Shown: positions 35,991 through 45,867 of the stretch, one piece after another
Layout: each line of letters opens with the position of its first letter
Position numbering within the stretch: the first letter of the stretch is position 1
Origin: Hirsutella rhossiliensis
Lineage: Eukaryota > Ascomycota > Sordariomycetes > Hypocreales > Ophiocordycipitaceae
Direction: 5' to 3'
Length of the DNA: 64,000 nt
Assembly: GCF_020360975.1 (NCBI RefSeq)
Contig: NW_025408676.1
Span: 1,674,001 to 1,738,000, forward strand
Translations under genes and position numbers: made by a program
The notes under the pieces: generated by a model
Seen by the model: only the letters and a program-made list of their open reading frames with translations
The model's database searches: none
What the model was told of the DNA's origin: nothing

Positions 35991-38454
35991 ATGACGCGCC
36001 GAGCACGCCATTCCGCCATCTCTTACGACTCGGACGCGTCTTACTCCCCCGAGAACGAATTTGACGATGGTGGTCTCTTTGACAAAGTTGAGCCCTTCAC
36101 TCGGATACGTATGCGGAGGCAACGGATGTAGAGGACTTGAACTTCGATGACGCAGACGGATTCGTCGACGCTGACGTTGAAGACCAAGTCCAGCTCTTCG
36201 GTGGCAACGTTCATCCACCTGAGTACTACCGGGAAGCCGTTGAGAAATTCAACGAGACCGCCTACGAAGCTCAAGACTATAGCGACGGTAGTCTACTGCT
36301 CCTCGATGCCTGCGACGCACAATGGCGCCAGTACGTCACCAACGACATCATGTCCCTTATGACTCCCAGCCTCTAACATGTAATGGTCCTACCTCAGGTA
36401 CTGCGAGGTGCTGGGTTGTGACCCCCAAAAATGTTTGGAGTCTGTCTCCGAGTCCAGCTCCCTGCGGCTTTTGTATAACTTTTTTGACTGGTCCCTCAAC
36501 CAGAAGGTCGGTAAGGATGGCAGGAAAAGGCGAGGAACGAGGAAGAGCAGCTCTTTGAGCACATACTGGAAAGTCTTCCGACTCGTCTTCGAGAGAGCCA
36601 CTGGAGACAAACTCGACCAGAAACTAAATCGGCGTATGCACAAGGTACAGCCCGATCCCTCCGAATAATAGGTCAAAAGGTAACCCTGCAGGTTCTCCGA
36701 GACCTCTCCAAAAAACATGACTTGAGCGACCAGAGGCGAGCGAATCGATGCATGACGATCGAAGATCTCAAGGAGCAAATCGAAACGACAATTAGCACGA
36801 CAAAAAAATCGTTCAGGCTTGGGGAACTTCGGATCCTTGCTGTTCTCTTTCTCCTTCTTCTTGCACCCGCTGGAGCTCGCCCCACATCCATCCTGCGTCT
36901 CCGGTTTGGAGACATCCGGCTCGCACTGGTGAAAGACCCAGAAGGTGGACCGCATAATATTTTGATTCGCTTCACCTTAGCCTTCACGAAAACGTACCTC
37001 GGTGTCAAAGATGCGTAAGGACGCCAGAAACGCCGTGCTTCATCTGCTCGTAGGATATGGCACTGACGCGAATCTAGGAAAACATTTCCTCTTCCAGAGA
37101 CCTTGGCCGACCCTTCCTTGCTACTCAATCCTCACATCTTCCTGCTAGGCATTCTTTTCCGCCATCGCGCGTTCCGAGCAACAAGTCTCAATTCACCCGC
37201 ACAGCTTGCCAATCTTGATATCCACCCTGAGGAGCGGGAGCTACCTCTGCCGCTCAAGGACGATCTAAAGACACATATATATTCCGACGGGCTATGAAAA
37301 CCTTTACCGGCTATGAGCTATCCCAGGACAAGCCTCTTTCTTACCAGATGATTGCACAATGGATCAGAAGGGTTGGCGAAATATTGGGGTTGGAATACCC
37401 CACCATCCCCTACAACTTGCGTTATAATGCGGCCAATGAGTTCGATCGAAGTGGTTCGTCAAGTCCTCCAATCACGATAGCCTTGTTGCTTACTCCAGCT
37501 TCAGCCGATATCAGCGAGTCGCTGCGAAATCTTGCTCTAGATCACGCCAATTCGAATCCCTTTCAGAAGCACTACCTGGGACGGGAGGTTTGCGCGGATA
37601 CTTGGGGTATTCTCCGGCGACAAAAACCACAGCAGGCGCTCATAAGGCAGGCCTGCAGCGTCGGCCACTCTATCAGCAAGCGGAGACCCACGGATCTCAC
37701 AGCTGAACAAATAGCATCCGTGTCTACTGATCCTATCATCAAGCGACTAGAGCAAGACCTTCGGCATCATCGCCCAGGTTCAAAGAAGCACATGGAACTC
37801 CGCCGTCGACTGAGGAACGAGAAGCAAAGATTGAAGAGGGTGCTTAAGCAGAAGATTCGAGATGAATGGACTGCCAGACAGGCGGTGGACGACATTGAGG
37901 GGCAATTGCAAGGTATTGGGTTTGTCAAACAAGCGACTGTGAACACTCCCATTTGTCCTCAGCGACCGGCTCAAAAGCGATTGGTTGAGGCCCTCGCCGC
38001 TCCACTTGGCAACACGCTCGAAGGTCAATATCGACGGAGAGACAATGCTATCGCCGCCATCGTAGCTTATTGTATGGTCGAGGAAGGGCAGACGATCCGC
38101 GGCGCTCGAGCGTCGGTCGACTCAACTAGGCCTACTCTCATGAACGAACCGCCTATCAACAGCCCTCAACACACGGCTCTGATGTCCACCTTCATTAAGA
38201 CAGTCACGGACAGGCCTCGAAGATGCTTCATCTGTGTCGGCAAGGCCCTTGATTTGACATCAGATGATGGGGCCGTGGAGGTTCTCATTCGCGAGTTTTA
38301 CACTCCTGGAGACCTGTCCAAGCACTTCCGACGCAAGCACTTGTCGAATTTACGCGAGGGCGATGAGATTAGATGTTCGATCTGCGATTTGCCACTGGAC
38401 CATATGGAGCATCTGCGGAACCATGCTCTACGAATACACGGAACAGTGTCCTAA
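35991..38454 (+). pseudogene. DUF3435 (FluG-type) tyrosine-recombinase-like protein with C2H2 fingers, two frameshifts
   Basis: Member of the large fungal DUF3435 family, which includes Starship captain recombinases. Four introns fit the family reading: 36,331-36,397, 36,645-36,691, 37,015-37,077 and 37,454-37,504. Features seen: an acidic N-terminus; LLAPAGARPTSILRLRFGDI with a box I-like Arg at 36,878; then YNLR at 37,411-37,422, LDH at 37,540 and a Tyr at 37,573, matching the R..(H/Y)xxR..H..Y order of tyrosine recombinases. The C-terminus has a basic coiled region and two zinc fingers (CFIC..H and CSIC..H, 38,227-38,445). One-base and AT-repeat frameshifts at about 36,097 and 37,278 break it. 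Start is ATG 35,991. It lies 420 bp from the RIP block. Confidence 0.8.
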
Positions 38455-38742
38455 GCTATGCCTTTTGACCAATCGAAGTTGTTGGTCTGCAAGGTAGCAA
38501 ATCGAATGTATCGCTTGGTATCTCCACGGTCAACCTGCATCGCGCGAAATCTATGTGTGTGGCTAAAGCAGTCACCTTGTTCTCAACCAGACTTCCCTAA
38601 TCAGGAGAATATCTTTTCTTTTAGTATGAGACAAGGAGAACTTACGTTCCTCGAGCTTCAGCCTTCTAGTTGACGTCCATTTTCGCGCGGTGGTGATAGA
38701 GGAACTTTGCGGTGGAAGTGTTCCAATCGTTCTTACGAGGAA
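38455..38742. other. 3' flank of the DUF3435 gene
   Basis: No convincing coding sequence; short frames only. Likely the 3' UTR and spacer up to the LTR-like segment. Confidence 0.4.
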
Positions 38743-38971
38743 TGTCGGAGTGTTAGGCTATTAGGTGTTATCAAGGACCACCTGAAAGATCATTATAAGG
38801 CCATGTATCAGGACCTATAGTGACCTCACGTGTATGGCTAATTTGGTGCCCATGGAAGTTACCCAACGGCATAAATAGGACCGTTGGGCCGCACCTTCTA
38901 GATCTTCATAACAACTTGTGTACTTGGCTCCTACCTCTTCCAATGTGTATTGGCGTAATCGTCGTTAAACA
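38743..38971 (+). repeat. Possible solo copia-type LTR
   Basis: About 229 bp beginning TGTCGGAGTGTTAGGC and ending TTAAACA, with a TATA-like GCATAAATAGGA about 130 bp in. This layout (TG...CA ends, central promoter, T/C-rich downstream part) is typical of copia LTRs. The 5 bp flanks (AGGAA and TTAAT) do not match, and there is no second copy in the window, so the call is tentative. It is not RIP-mutated. Confidence 0.4.
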
Positions 38972-39502
38972 TTAATTCTGTCTTTCGCTTGAACGGCCGT
39001 CGGGCCACCTAAAAATCCACACCTAGATAAAAGACGTGCATGATCGAGCGTCCAGCGTCCTTTGCAACAAACCAATTGTCAAGGACAACCACGTGGGCGG
39101 CATCGTATCGGCTCTCAGTCGCGGGAAGTGCATCGATCGTCAATGTGACTAGAACACAACGTAACTAAGGAACGAGCATTCTTGAAAACGTCAATTTGCT
39201 CCTCGAATGTTTGCCTGCTCATTACTTCTTACGGCATGATGGAGGTCAATTGGGCTATCGTGGTGCCTTTAACAGTTACCTAGGGGAGGCACGCAGCTAT
39301 CTTACCTTTTCCCAGCAAGCTAGCGAGCAACCAGTCTGCCATGAAGGGCTGGCCGCGAGAATCCTCCCGAAGCTTCAGGATACACGCTCCTCAGATCTAT
39401 TCCAGCCGCGCGACAAAGCAATCATGGTCTACCCTTGAAAGTTCACACTCTATTGTATTTCCATTAACACCACCTGATCCACCTTGAGTAAGTACGTGCC
39501 GA

Positions 39503-39615
39503 ACCTGAGCAGGGACTGAGCTACCCTGAGCAGGGGCTGAGCTACCCTGATCTGCCCTGAGCTGCCTGAGCCGCCTGAGCCTGTCCTGAGCTGCCCTGAG
39601 CTGCCCTGGGTTGCC
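39503..39615. repeat. Minisatellite with degenerate CTGAGCTGCC units
   Basis: Roughly ten imperfect copies of a 9-15 bp unit based on CTGAGCTGCC / CTGAGCAGGG in tandem. It makes an artificial Gln/Ser/Gly-rich frame on the minus strand, which I do not regard as a gene. Confidence 0.75.
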
Positions 39616-40278
39616 CGCTCCGGCGTGTGGAGCATCGAATAAGCCACTGCCAAGCGGTTGAACGAACATTGTACAGCCGCTGCATTTTTCGCTGCCGCAA
39701 TACTTGTGATATCCTGGCTTACACGCGTCGCCAAGTTGTAGCGTATTTAGGAATCTGGTGTACCAGTCTACGCTTCACAGTCTTCGATGCTGCGCGAAAT
39801 ACATATCGTGTAATTTTTCCGGCCCTTCCATAATCTGCAGATACTCCTCTCATGCTCTTTGAACTCTTCAAATAACAAAATTCGAGATGCGAAATTACAG
39901 TATCACGCATCGAGGAGAAAATTAACTTACCAGTTGGCAGTTGCTTGCCGTAGGTACATCTCAAGGCTTTGACCGTACCGTACTTGCGTTCTGGCGAAAG
40001 GTTTCTACCGCCCTGTCAAGATCAAGACGCTCATTCACGGTGCTGCCTAAAAGGCAGCAAGCAGTTCGTAATGCCATATTAGTGATGGATTCGAACCTTC
40101 TAGGTGACATCGTCATCTATGCTGTGTGATGGGTTCTAATAGTGTAAATTACAGCTATGTAGTCCTCGTGCGTTCTACATTCGAGCTGAGGAAAGAAGAA
40201 GGAAAGGAAAATAGAAGGACAGAAATCCTCCAACAAAATAGACTAAGCCGTTACTGGAGCAACAGTGCTTAGACCGAC

Positions 40279-40297
40279 AAGGCACTGCCTTGTCCAG
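40279..40297. repeat. Short perfect palindrome
   Basis: GACAAGGC-ACT-GCCTTGTC, an 8 bp stem with a 3 nt loop. It may be the end of a small inverted-repeat transposon but no partner was found. Confidence 0.4.
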
Positions 40298-41443
40298 CAG
40301 GGCCTAGCCTGTTACATGCTGCCTAGGTGGCGACATCGCCACTCAGCCCAAAATTCCAAGTATAAGAAGCCAACTTTTCACCATCACTTAGATAGAGAAT
40401 CAAGAGTCTTTCGTTGCCCGATACACAGGGGATCTTCTTCCCGATCGTTGTTCAGTCATCCACACCAACCGTGCCCCTTGTTGTGTGACCCTGTCTCTTA
40501 CGATCTGTGACTGACTGACTCACTCTGTTCCGTCCCGCAGGTCCTAACGGCCATCAGGTGCACAGCCTCTGATGCAGCTTGGCGTCACTTGACCAATCAT
40601 ACGCGCAGCCCAGAGTTATTGATGTTCTAAGCTCCAGTTCTCATTGGTCAAAATCGCTTCTACTAAGAGGACAAGATGACGCCATCCAGACGTGCGCCGT
40701 CTCTCGAAACATGCATGAAGTTTGTGCAAAGCCCTCCCTGCCCGGCTGAATTCTGCCTCCTCCTGGTAAAAGACCAGCTCAAACGGAAATAGTACTGTAG
40801 TGTACACTATGTTACATAGTAAGCCAGTCAGGACAATAAAGGAGCACTTCGGCGCTCATTAGCTCCACAGGAGTATGAACTACTCGCGCATGTCCACGAC
40901 CGTTGCCCACCAGACTTACCTGAGCCTGCTTTTGCCCAATCTAGACGCTATATTCTTGGCTCGGCGGGCGGAGAGCCGGAAAAGCCTATGTCGCAGAAGA
41001 AACGAAAAATGTCTTAACCTTCTTCTGGGCGTAGTTCACAAGCACGTTTCAGATCAACAGACAGTGTTGGAGCCGCCAAAAGCGGCAATTCTGGAGGTTG
41101 GGGTAGGTAAATAGCCCCTTGCCGCACCTCGAACGTCATCGCGGTTTGTGCCGTAGTGTCGCTGAAATGCGCCCAAAAAGGACGCGGTTTGGTGACGCAA
41201 GTTGTGGCCCCTGACCATTCTCTCGCATACGTCTCCGAGACCCCACATCTCCCACCCTCGCCTTCACTCCTCTTCTCTCTAGCTCTACTTTAAAGTACTT
41301 CTGCACTATCCCGCTTCATCGCGCTCCAACCGAGCTGCTGCCACGAGACCCTCCACTACGCCCACCTTCGGGTTTCTCCATATGCCTCTAAACGCAGCCA
41401 TCTCAAGAAGAGGGCGTAGTGCCTGGTACAACGCAAAAATCTG

Positions 41444-41520
41444 GCAGAAAAAGTGCTAAGAGGTGGAAGCACACTGTGGCTGCGGCATAGCAGCTCGTAG
41501 AACGAAGACGTCAGGTCATT
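41444..41520. repeat. Dispersed ~75 bp repeat, copy 1
   Basis: Matches 57,355-57,432 in the same orientation at roughly three quarters of positions (shared core GTGGAAGCAC then TGTGGCTGC, then GCAGCTCG). At the other site it directly precedes the endonuclease fragment, so it may be the flank or end of the same transposable element. Confidence 0.5.
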
Positions 41521-41986
41521 GCTGTGTACATATTGCAACCATCTCGAGAATGTCGGGTGAAGCAGAAGCGCGATTCGGCCGGCAGTGCAATTTCATGGTT
41601 AACTAATCCTTTCTGGGCTGTGGCGGCAGCCATCCGAGAACAGGTGGTATGGAATGGTATGGATTTATTCCGCCCGGAGGGTCCCTATAGGGCCTAGACG
41701 CTCTGGCTATTGACGGTTCGATACACTGATGCATGACACCCCAAGCCCCACATATCATCTTACGCTGCGCCAACCATTCCACTGTTCGCTTCATGACAGA
41801 CCTGCTTGAAGGTCAATTTCTCCAAGTGTTCAGCATCCTATTCCCAGCAACTGAAGCGCGATGTGTCGAAGTTGAAGCGTGGTTGTGTTAGTCATTGATG
41901 GTGGTTGGTACGCCGATTGTGTTCTCTCATGACGCTGTTCCCTGTTGACGGGCGGGAACCCGGGTGTACCCTGTTCGCTCAGGGGT

Positions 41987-42060
41987 GCCTCCAGCCGGCT
42001 TCGAACCGACCCCTCTGCGACGCAGAGGCTCCAGACGTGTCACCACTACGCCATGGAGGC
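41987..42060 (-). repeat. tRNA-like sequence (SINE head or tRNA pseudogene)
   Basis: A 74 nt minus-strand sequence can fold like a tRNA. It has a perfect 7 bp acceptor stem (GCCTCCA/TGGAGGC), a D arm with A-box TGGCGTAGTGG, and a T arm with B-box GGTTCGAAGCC. The middle is abnormal: a 17 nt hairpin with loop GCGTCGC (GTC in the anticodon position) is displaced by a 6 nt linker, position 33 is not T, and there is no variable loop. A functional tRNA is unlikely; a SINE head or pseudo-tRNA fits better. Confidence 0.5.
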
Positions 42061-42180
42061 AGAACAGGTGGTAGGATTGATGACCTGCAGCAAAAGATGC
42101 AGGACGCTGCTGACCAACGATCCCCATGTGCAGGGCACCCTTCTTAAACGAATCATCACCTATGCATGGCCCTAAACCAG

Positions 42181-43054
42181 GACCCCCTTAATCGTTCTAT
42201 GCGCGATATTTATCTTCCATGTGTCTAGCCGTATTAGGCAAGGGCGCCTCACACCTAGCGGTAACTTAGCATGCGCGTTTCCCTCTGGAAATGGCGCTGT
42301 CGTAAGTCACGATTGGTGAGGCGCACTTACACTATCGACAAACATGTCTGACATAACATAGAGGTGTCGCGAAGCCAGATACTTAGTGTCATCTGAATCA
42401 TTAGACAGTAGCTCCAACTTTTCGTAACATAAAGTATCCTGAGTATCCGTACCTGGGGTTGCCTCGAGCTAGTGGCGGTGTGTCACACACAATACGAGTC
42501 AGGGGTAAGCTTACAAGTGGGGGTCTAAAGACCCCCCGCCCTTGGGCTAATGATCGGCTGCAGTGAGATCGTGCTCGAACTACCCCTGCCAATTAGTTTG
42601 GGCCGCCACGACATGACGGGGGGACAAAGACGAGACAAGGCAAGACAAAATGTAAAGCGACCCACCTGCGCGCCATCGAGGTCGGCATGACGTCTGCGAT
42701 GTTGTGTTGCAGCACGTCGGTGCTGTAGTGACCCAAACACCAAACCTTGTTCCCCTCTACTCCGAGCTCATGCAGACCAGGGCAACCATATGTACATACA
42801 TATATACATACATAAATACAAGATATATATGCATGTACGTATGCACAAACATGCCTCGGGGCCGGCACGTTAAACCTTGCCATGGACAGCACGTGGCGAT
42901 CGCGGCCCTGACCACCATCTCGCCGTGACGCCTAAGCCATGTTGTCTTGATACCTCAGGGTCTGACCTCGACTGGCCCCGGGCACGATAGGCGTACCTTA
43001 CATAAGGAGGCGGTTCCTTTCCACGGGCCCCTACTGCACTTGGCAGCAAAGACA
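42181..43054. other. Intergenic, upstream of the Zn2Cys6 gene
   Basis: No supported gene. It contains a short inverted pair GCGCCTCAC/GTGAGGCGC (42,244 and 42,315) and a tetranucleotide microsatellite at 42,785-42,850. The promoter of the regulator gene would be near 42,900-43,050 but no motif is distinctive. Confidence 0.45.
42785..42850. repeat. (ACAT)n-type microsatellite
   Basis: Degenerate repeats of ACATACAT/ATATAC with a GTAC-containing end. Confidence 0.7.
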
Positions 43055-45466
43055 ATGCCCCGTCGAATGCTGATACGAATGGCTTGTCAGAGGTGCCGCA
43101 AGAAACGAGCAAAGGTCAGTCGATAGCCCACACGAAGCCAAAGCCCAAAGAGCCCCAGTCGTCTGTCTCATCCCATATCCTGCCTAGCTGGATACTTTCA
43201 CTGATTGGTTTCTCGCTCTCTAGTGTGATGATGGCCAGGCACCGTGCAAAAGATGCGACGAGGCCGGAGAAGGACGCGTATACGACCACCCGCGACGCAA
43301 GTCCAAAGACGATCTACGGGCCGAGATCGATAGTCTACGGCGGTACAACGAGGAGCATGACCGACTACTCCGCGCAATATGTTCAATCAACGACGTCGAA
43401 GTCAGCAATGCCTTTATACAATACTTGGTCGAGGGGACCAAGTCTCACCAAGCCATTCTGCAGGAGCTGGCGCACCTGAACGGTGAAAACGGGCGTGGCT
43501 CGTCAGATGGAGGTGAACAGGAATCATCGGCGGGCTCTTCCAGCTCCATTCTCGACGAAGCCGTCTGCCCGCACTGCCTGAGCCGACTGCCGTCGCCCAC
43601 CATGCACCGTTCTGCCTCGGGCTCGAGCGACCTCAGCACACTGACCGAGGCTCCCAAGGCGACTTCGACACCGGCCCTGGCGGCTCCTGTTTCCCCGTCA
43701 TTGCCCTTTGACGATGCATCACACGCGCAAACCGACAGGTGGACGTGCGCCGGGTGTACGGTGGCTTCGGTTCGGCAGATCCTCGACGCCCTCCTCACCT
43801 GGGACTACCTCCCTTCTGCCTCATGTGCAAGGACCCTTCTTCCGAGACTATTGCAGCGGCTCGAGCCGGTACTGCTCCTCTGCCCTGGTAAACGCGCTCA
43901 TCGCGCTGGCAACCCGGGTGGTCCACGAGATCAGCGACGAAGCGGAGAGCCCGGGGCCTGGCTTCAAGTGCGGAAGCAAACCACTTTCGACAAGGCCGAG
44001 GCCATTATCCGCAGAACCGGCCCTCGGCCAACCTCCCAGATATACAGGCCATCGGGATTCTCTCGCTCTACCAGATTACCTGCGGGCGCGAGGCCGAAGC
44101 TCAAGCGCTTGCCGACTCCTTTGCCGCTAGGATAGTCAATCTTTGTCCTCAAGAGCCCCTGATGGGCTCCGAGGCCGAGAAGTATGCCAAAGTTTGGGCT
44201 ACTTCGTACCGCGGCGCCGTGTCCCTGATTCGGTCTGTAAACCGCTTGCAGCCCCTGTTCCCGACTCCTCCGAAGCATAAACTGATGGGATTCCGCACAC
44301 AGCATACTTCGTCTCACGACGGGCCAAGTCTTCACCATGTCTACGAGTTGCAAGCTACAAGACGACTCAATATTTCTAGACCAATCCGCCTGCAGTGCCG
44401 AGTACCTGTTTGGCGGCCAGTGCGGCAGCGGAACTACACCAGGTGAATGCATCAAGTTAGGTATACCCAGGAATTGTATCCAATCAGGAGTCGCACCGTA
44501 ACACGGCTGCAGACCCTGCCCTGAAAGCACGCGGCTCGCAACTGCGCAGTCTACAGCTCATTCCAGCAAGAGTCTTCCAGCTCACGGAATGGGTGTACAA
44601 GCTCCTCTCATCAGCAACCCATACCCCAAACGGACGATTCGACACAGCCGAGGTCATGGCAGTGTATACCGAGTGTCTCGATTGGTACGAAGGATTCTTC
44701 TCCTACCCAAAACCGGCGGCAGTGACACCCTTTGTACTCTTTATCCAGTGTTGACTTGGTATGAGACATGGACCAAGACATGTTTAGGCAGCACTTACAA
44801 GTGGTGAGTCACTGGATAGTGGCACGGACGTGCCACTATGTATATATGTTGAGAGCTGTCAGACAGAATTGAATAGAAGCAAGTTCAATCGCAACAAGTA
44901 TGTACACAGACACAAGAACCCGGCTCACAGGACTCGGGAGGGCCGAGAGACACAGAGGGAGAAGAGACAGCATTATCCGGCTGACTGCCCGCATGTAGCA
45001 TGTACTATCAGTTCTGCCTACTCTGCCTGTTCCGCCCTCTCGCCAACCTTGTCCTGGCTGATTCCGACGTCCGACCCCGCGAAATCTGTCTCCAGGCTGC
45101 GGACTCTATCCTCACCCTGTCGCAGTCCTACAGCAGGCTCTTCACCCTTAGACGCGTCTCCCATTCGTCCCCTATTTTGTTTGTGCCTCTGCCCTTGCAT
45201 GGCTTACAATTGAGTCAACATGCAACTCTGTGGCCTTGGCTGGCTCGCAACCTTTCCAACCAAGAAAGTTGTCCTTGGCGACCATCTCGGATGTTTCAAG
45301 CGTGGACGGGTTTAGCACCTATCAAGACGTGTCCCCCTCCCCGACTGCCGCCAAAGTGCCCATAATGGCCCACGCGAGCCAATTGCTGGCAGAGATGAGC
45401 TCCAACCGTCGAATGGCCTCATCCATAGAGAAGATGCTTCGAGGATATCTTACCGAGTTATGGTGA
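43055..45466 (+). pseudogene. Zn(II)2Cys6 transcription factor pseudogene
   Basis: Starts MPRRMLIRMACQRCRKKRAK; an intron at 43,115-43,223 joins this to CDDGQAPCKRCDEAG, giving five of the six cysteines of a fungal binuclear zinc cluster. The sixth position is Arg (CGC at 43,275). A coiled linker (RAEIDSLRRYNEEHDRL) and a Ser/Pro-rich stretch follow, then the fungal regulator middle domain (WDYLP, FFRDYCSGSSRYCSSALV, LPDIQAIGILSLYQ, RVFQLTEWVYKLL, YYQFCLLCLFRPLANLVLAD). One-base deletions near 43,812, 43,836, 43,984 and 44,022 break the frame, 44,240-44,530 is scrambled, and a 251 bp insertion splits the gene at 44,748. Its target genes cannot be inferred. Confidence 0.8.
44748..44998 (+). 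mobile_element. 251 bp insertion in the regulator pseudogene (possible solo LTR)
   Basis: The conserved reading stops after FVLFI (44,747) and resumes at MYYQFCLLC (45,000), so the intervening sequence is foreign. It begins TGTTGACTTGGTATGAG, a copia-like LTR start, and a CA end is available at 44,993. It contains the inverted pair GTGGCAC/GTGCCAC near 44,820. The 5 bp flanks do not match cleanly (TCCAG and TGTAG), so a solo LTR is likely but unproven. Confidence 0.55.
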
Positions 45467-45867
45467 TGCAGAGTAGACTCGACAGAGTCTTGTTGTAACT
45501 TAACGGGTTCTCGCATCGGCCGGGGTCTTTTGCGGGCGCGCTTCAGTACGGTACAAGTAGCAAGGCAATCGCCTCACCGGGTTCGAACGCCGTTGGACAA
45601 GGCAGCCACAGTGCTTTTGCTCTCTTGCCAAACGCCGAATCTTGATAATTACCCACCCATTGCGTAAGTCTTCAATATGCATACACATATTTTCTAGTCC
45701 TGTTTTACGCGTTTGACTGTACTATGCCATGCACTGTCCGAATCCACCCTTCTCTTCGATGAATCGACGGAAATATTATCAGGGCTCGGAGCTCAACCGC
45801 TTCCCCGTTTTCCTGTTGCCTCTGATCTGGGCTGGTGGCTTGAATGTCCAAAGAAACTGAATCGACG
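45467..45867. other. Spacer between convergent pseudogenes
   Basis: About 400 bp with no supported gene. It holds a B-box-like GGGTTCGAACG near 45,580 without a foldable tRNA around it. The regulator and the ligase remnants point towards each other across it. Confidence 0.45.

Larger units (their letters stand above)
38972..41880. other. Long non-coding interval with small repeats
   Basis: No frame longer than about 90 codons and none with a recognisable domain. It contains a CTGAGCTGCC minisatellite (39,503-39,615), a palindrome at 40,279-40,297 and a dispersed ~75 bp repeat (41,444-41,520, related to 57,355-57,432). The rest shows nothing I can assign and is probably old decayed transposon and intergenic DNA. 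Confidence 0.5.

Noticed and set aside
36389..36955. 188-codon minus-strand frame as a gene
   Set aside because: It is the antisense shadow of the DUF3435 gene, whose exons are recognisable on the plus strand.
37454..37504. Treating this stretch of the DUF3435 frame as coding
   Set aside because: It is open and a multiple of three, but splicing it (GT..AG) joins FDRS to ADISESLRN exactly as in the family, so it is an intron.
43964..44530. 188-codon minus-strand frame as a gene
   Set aside because: Antisense to the Zn2Cys6 regulator middle domain; no independent support.
45560..45620. tRNA gene suggested by GGGTTCGAACG
   Set aside because: No A-box at the right spacing and neither T-stem nor acceptor stem pairs; probably a chance B-box match.
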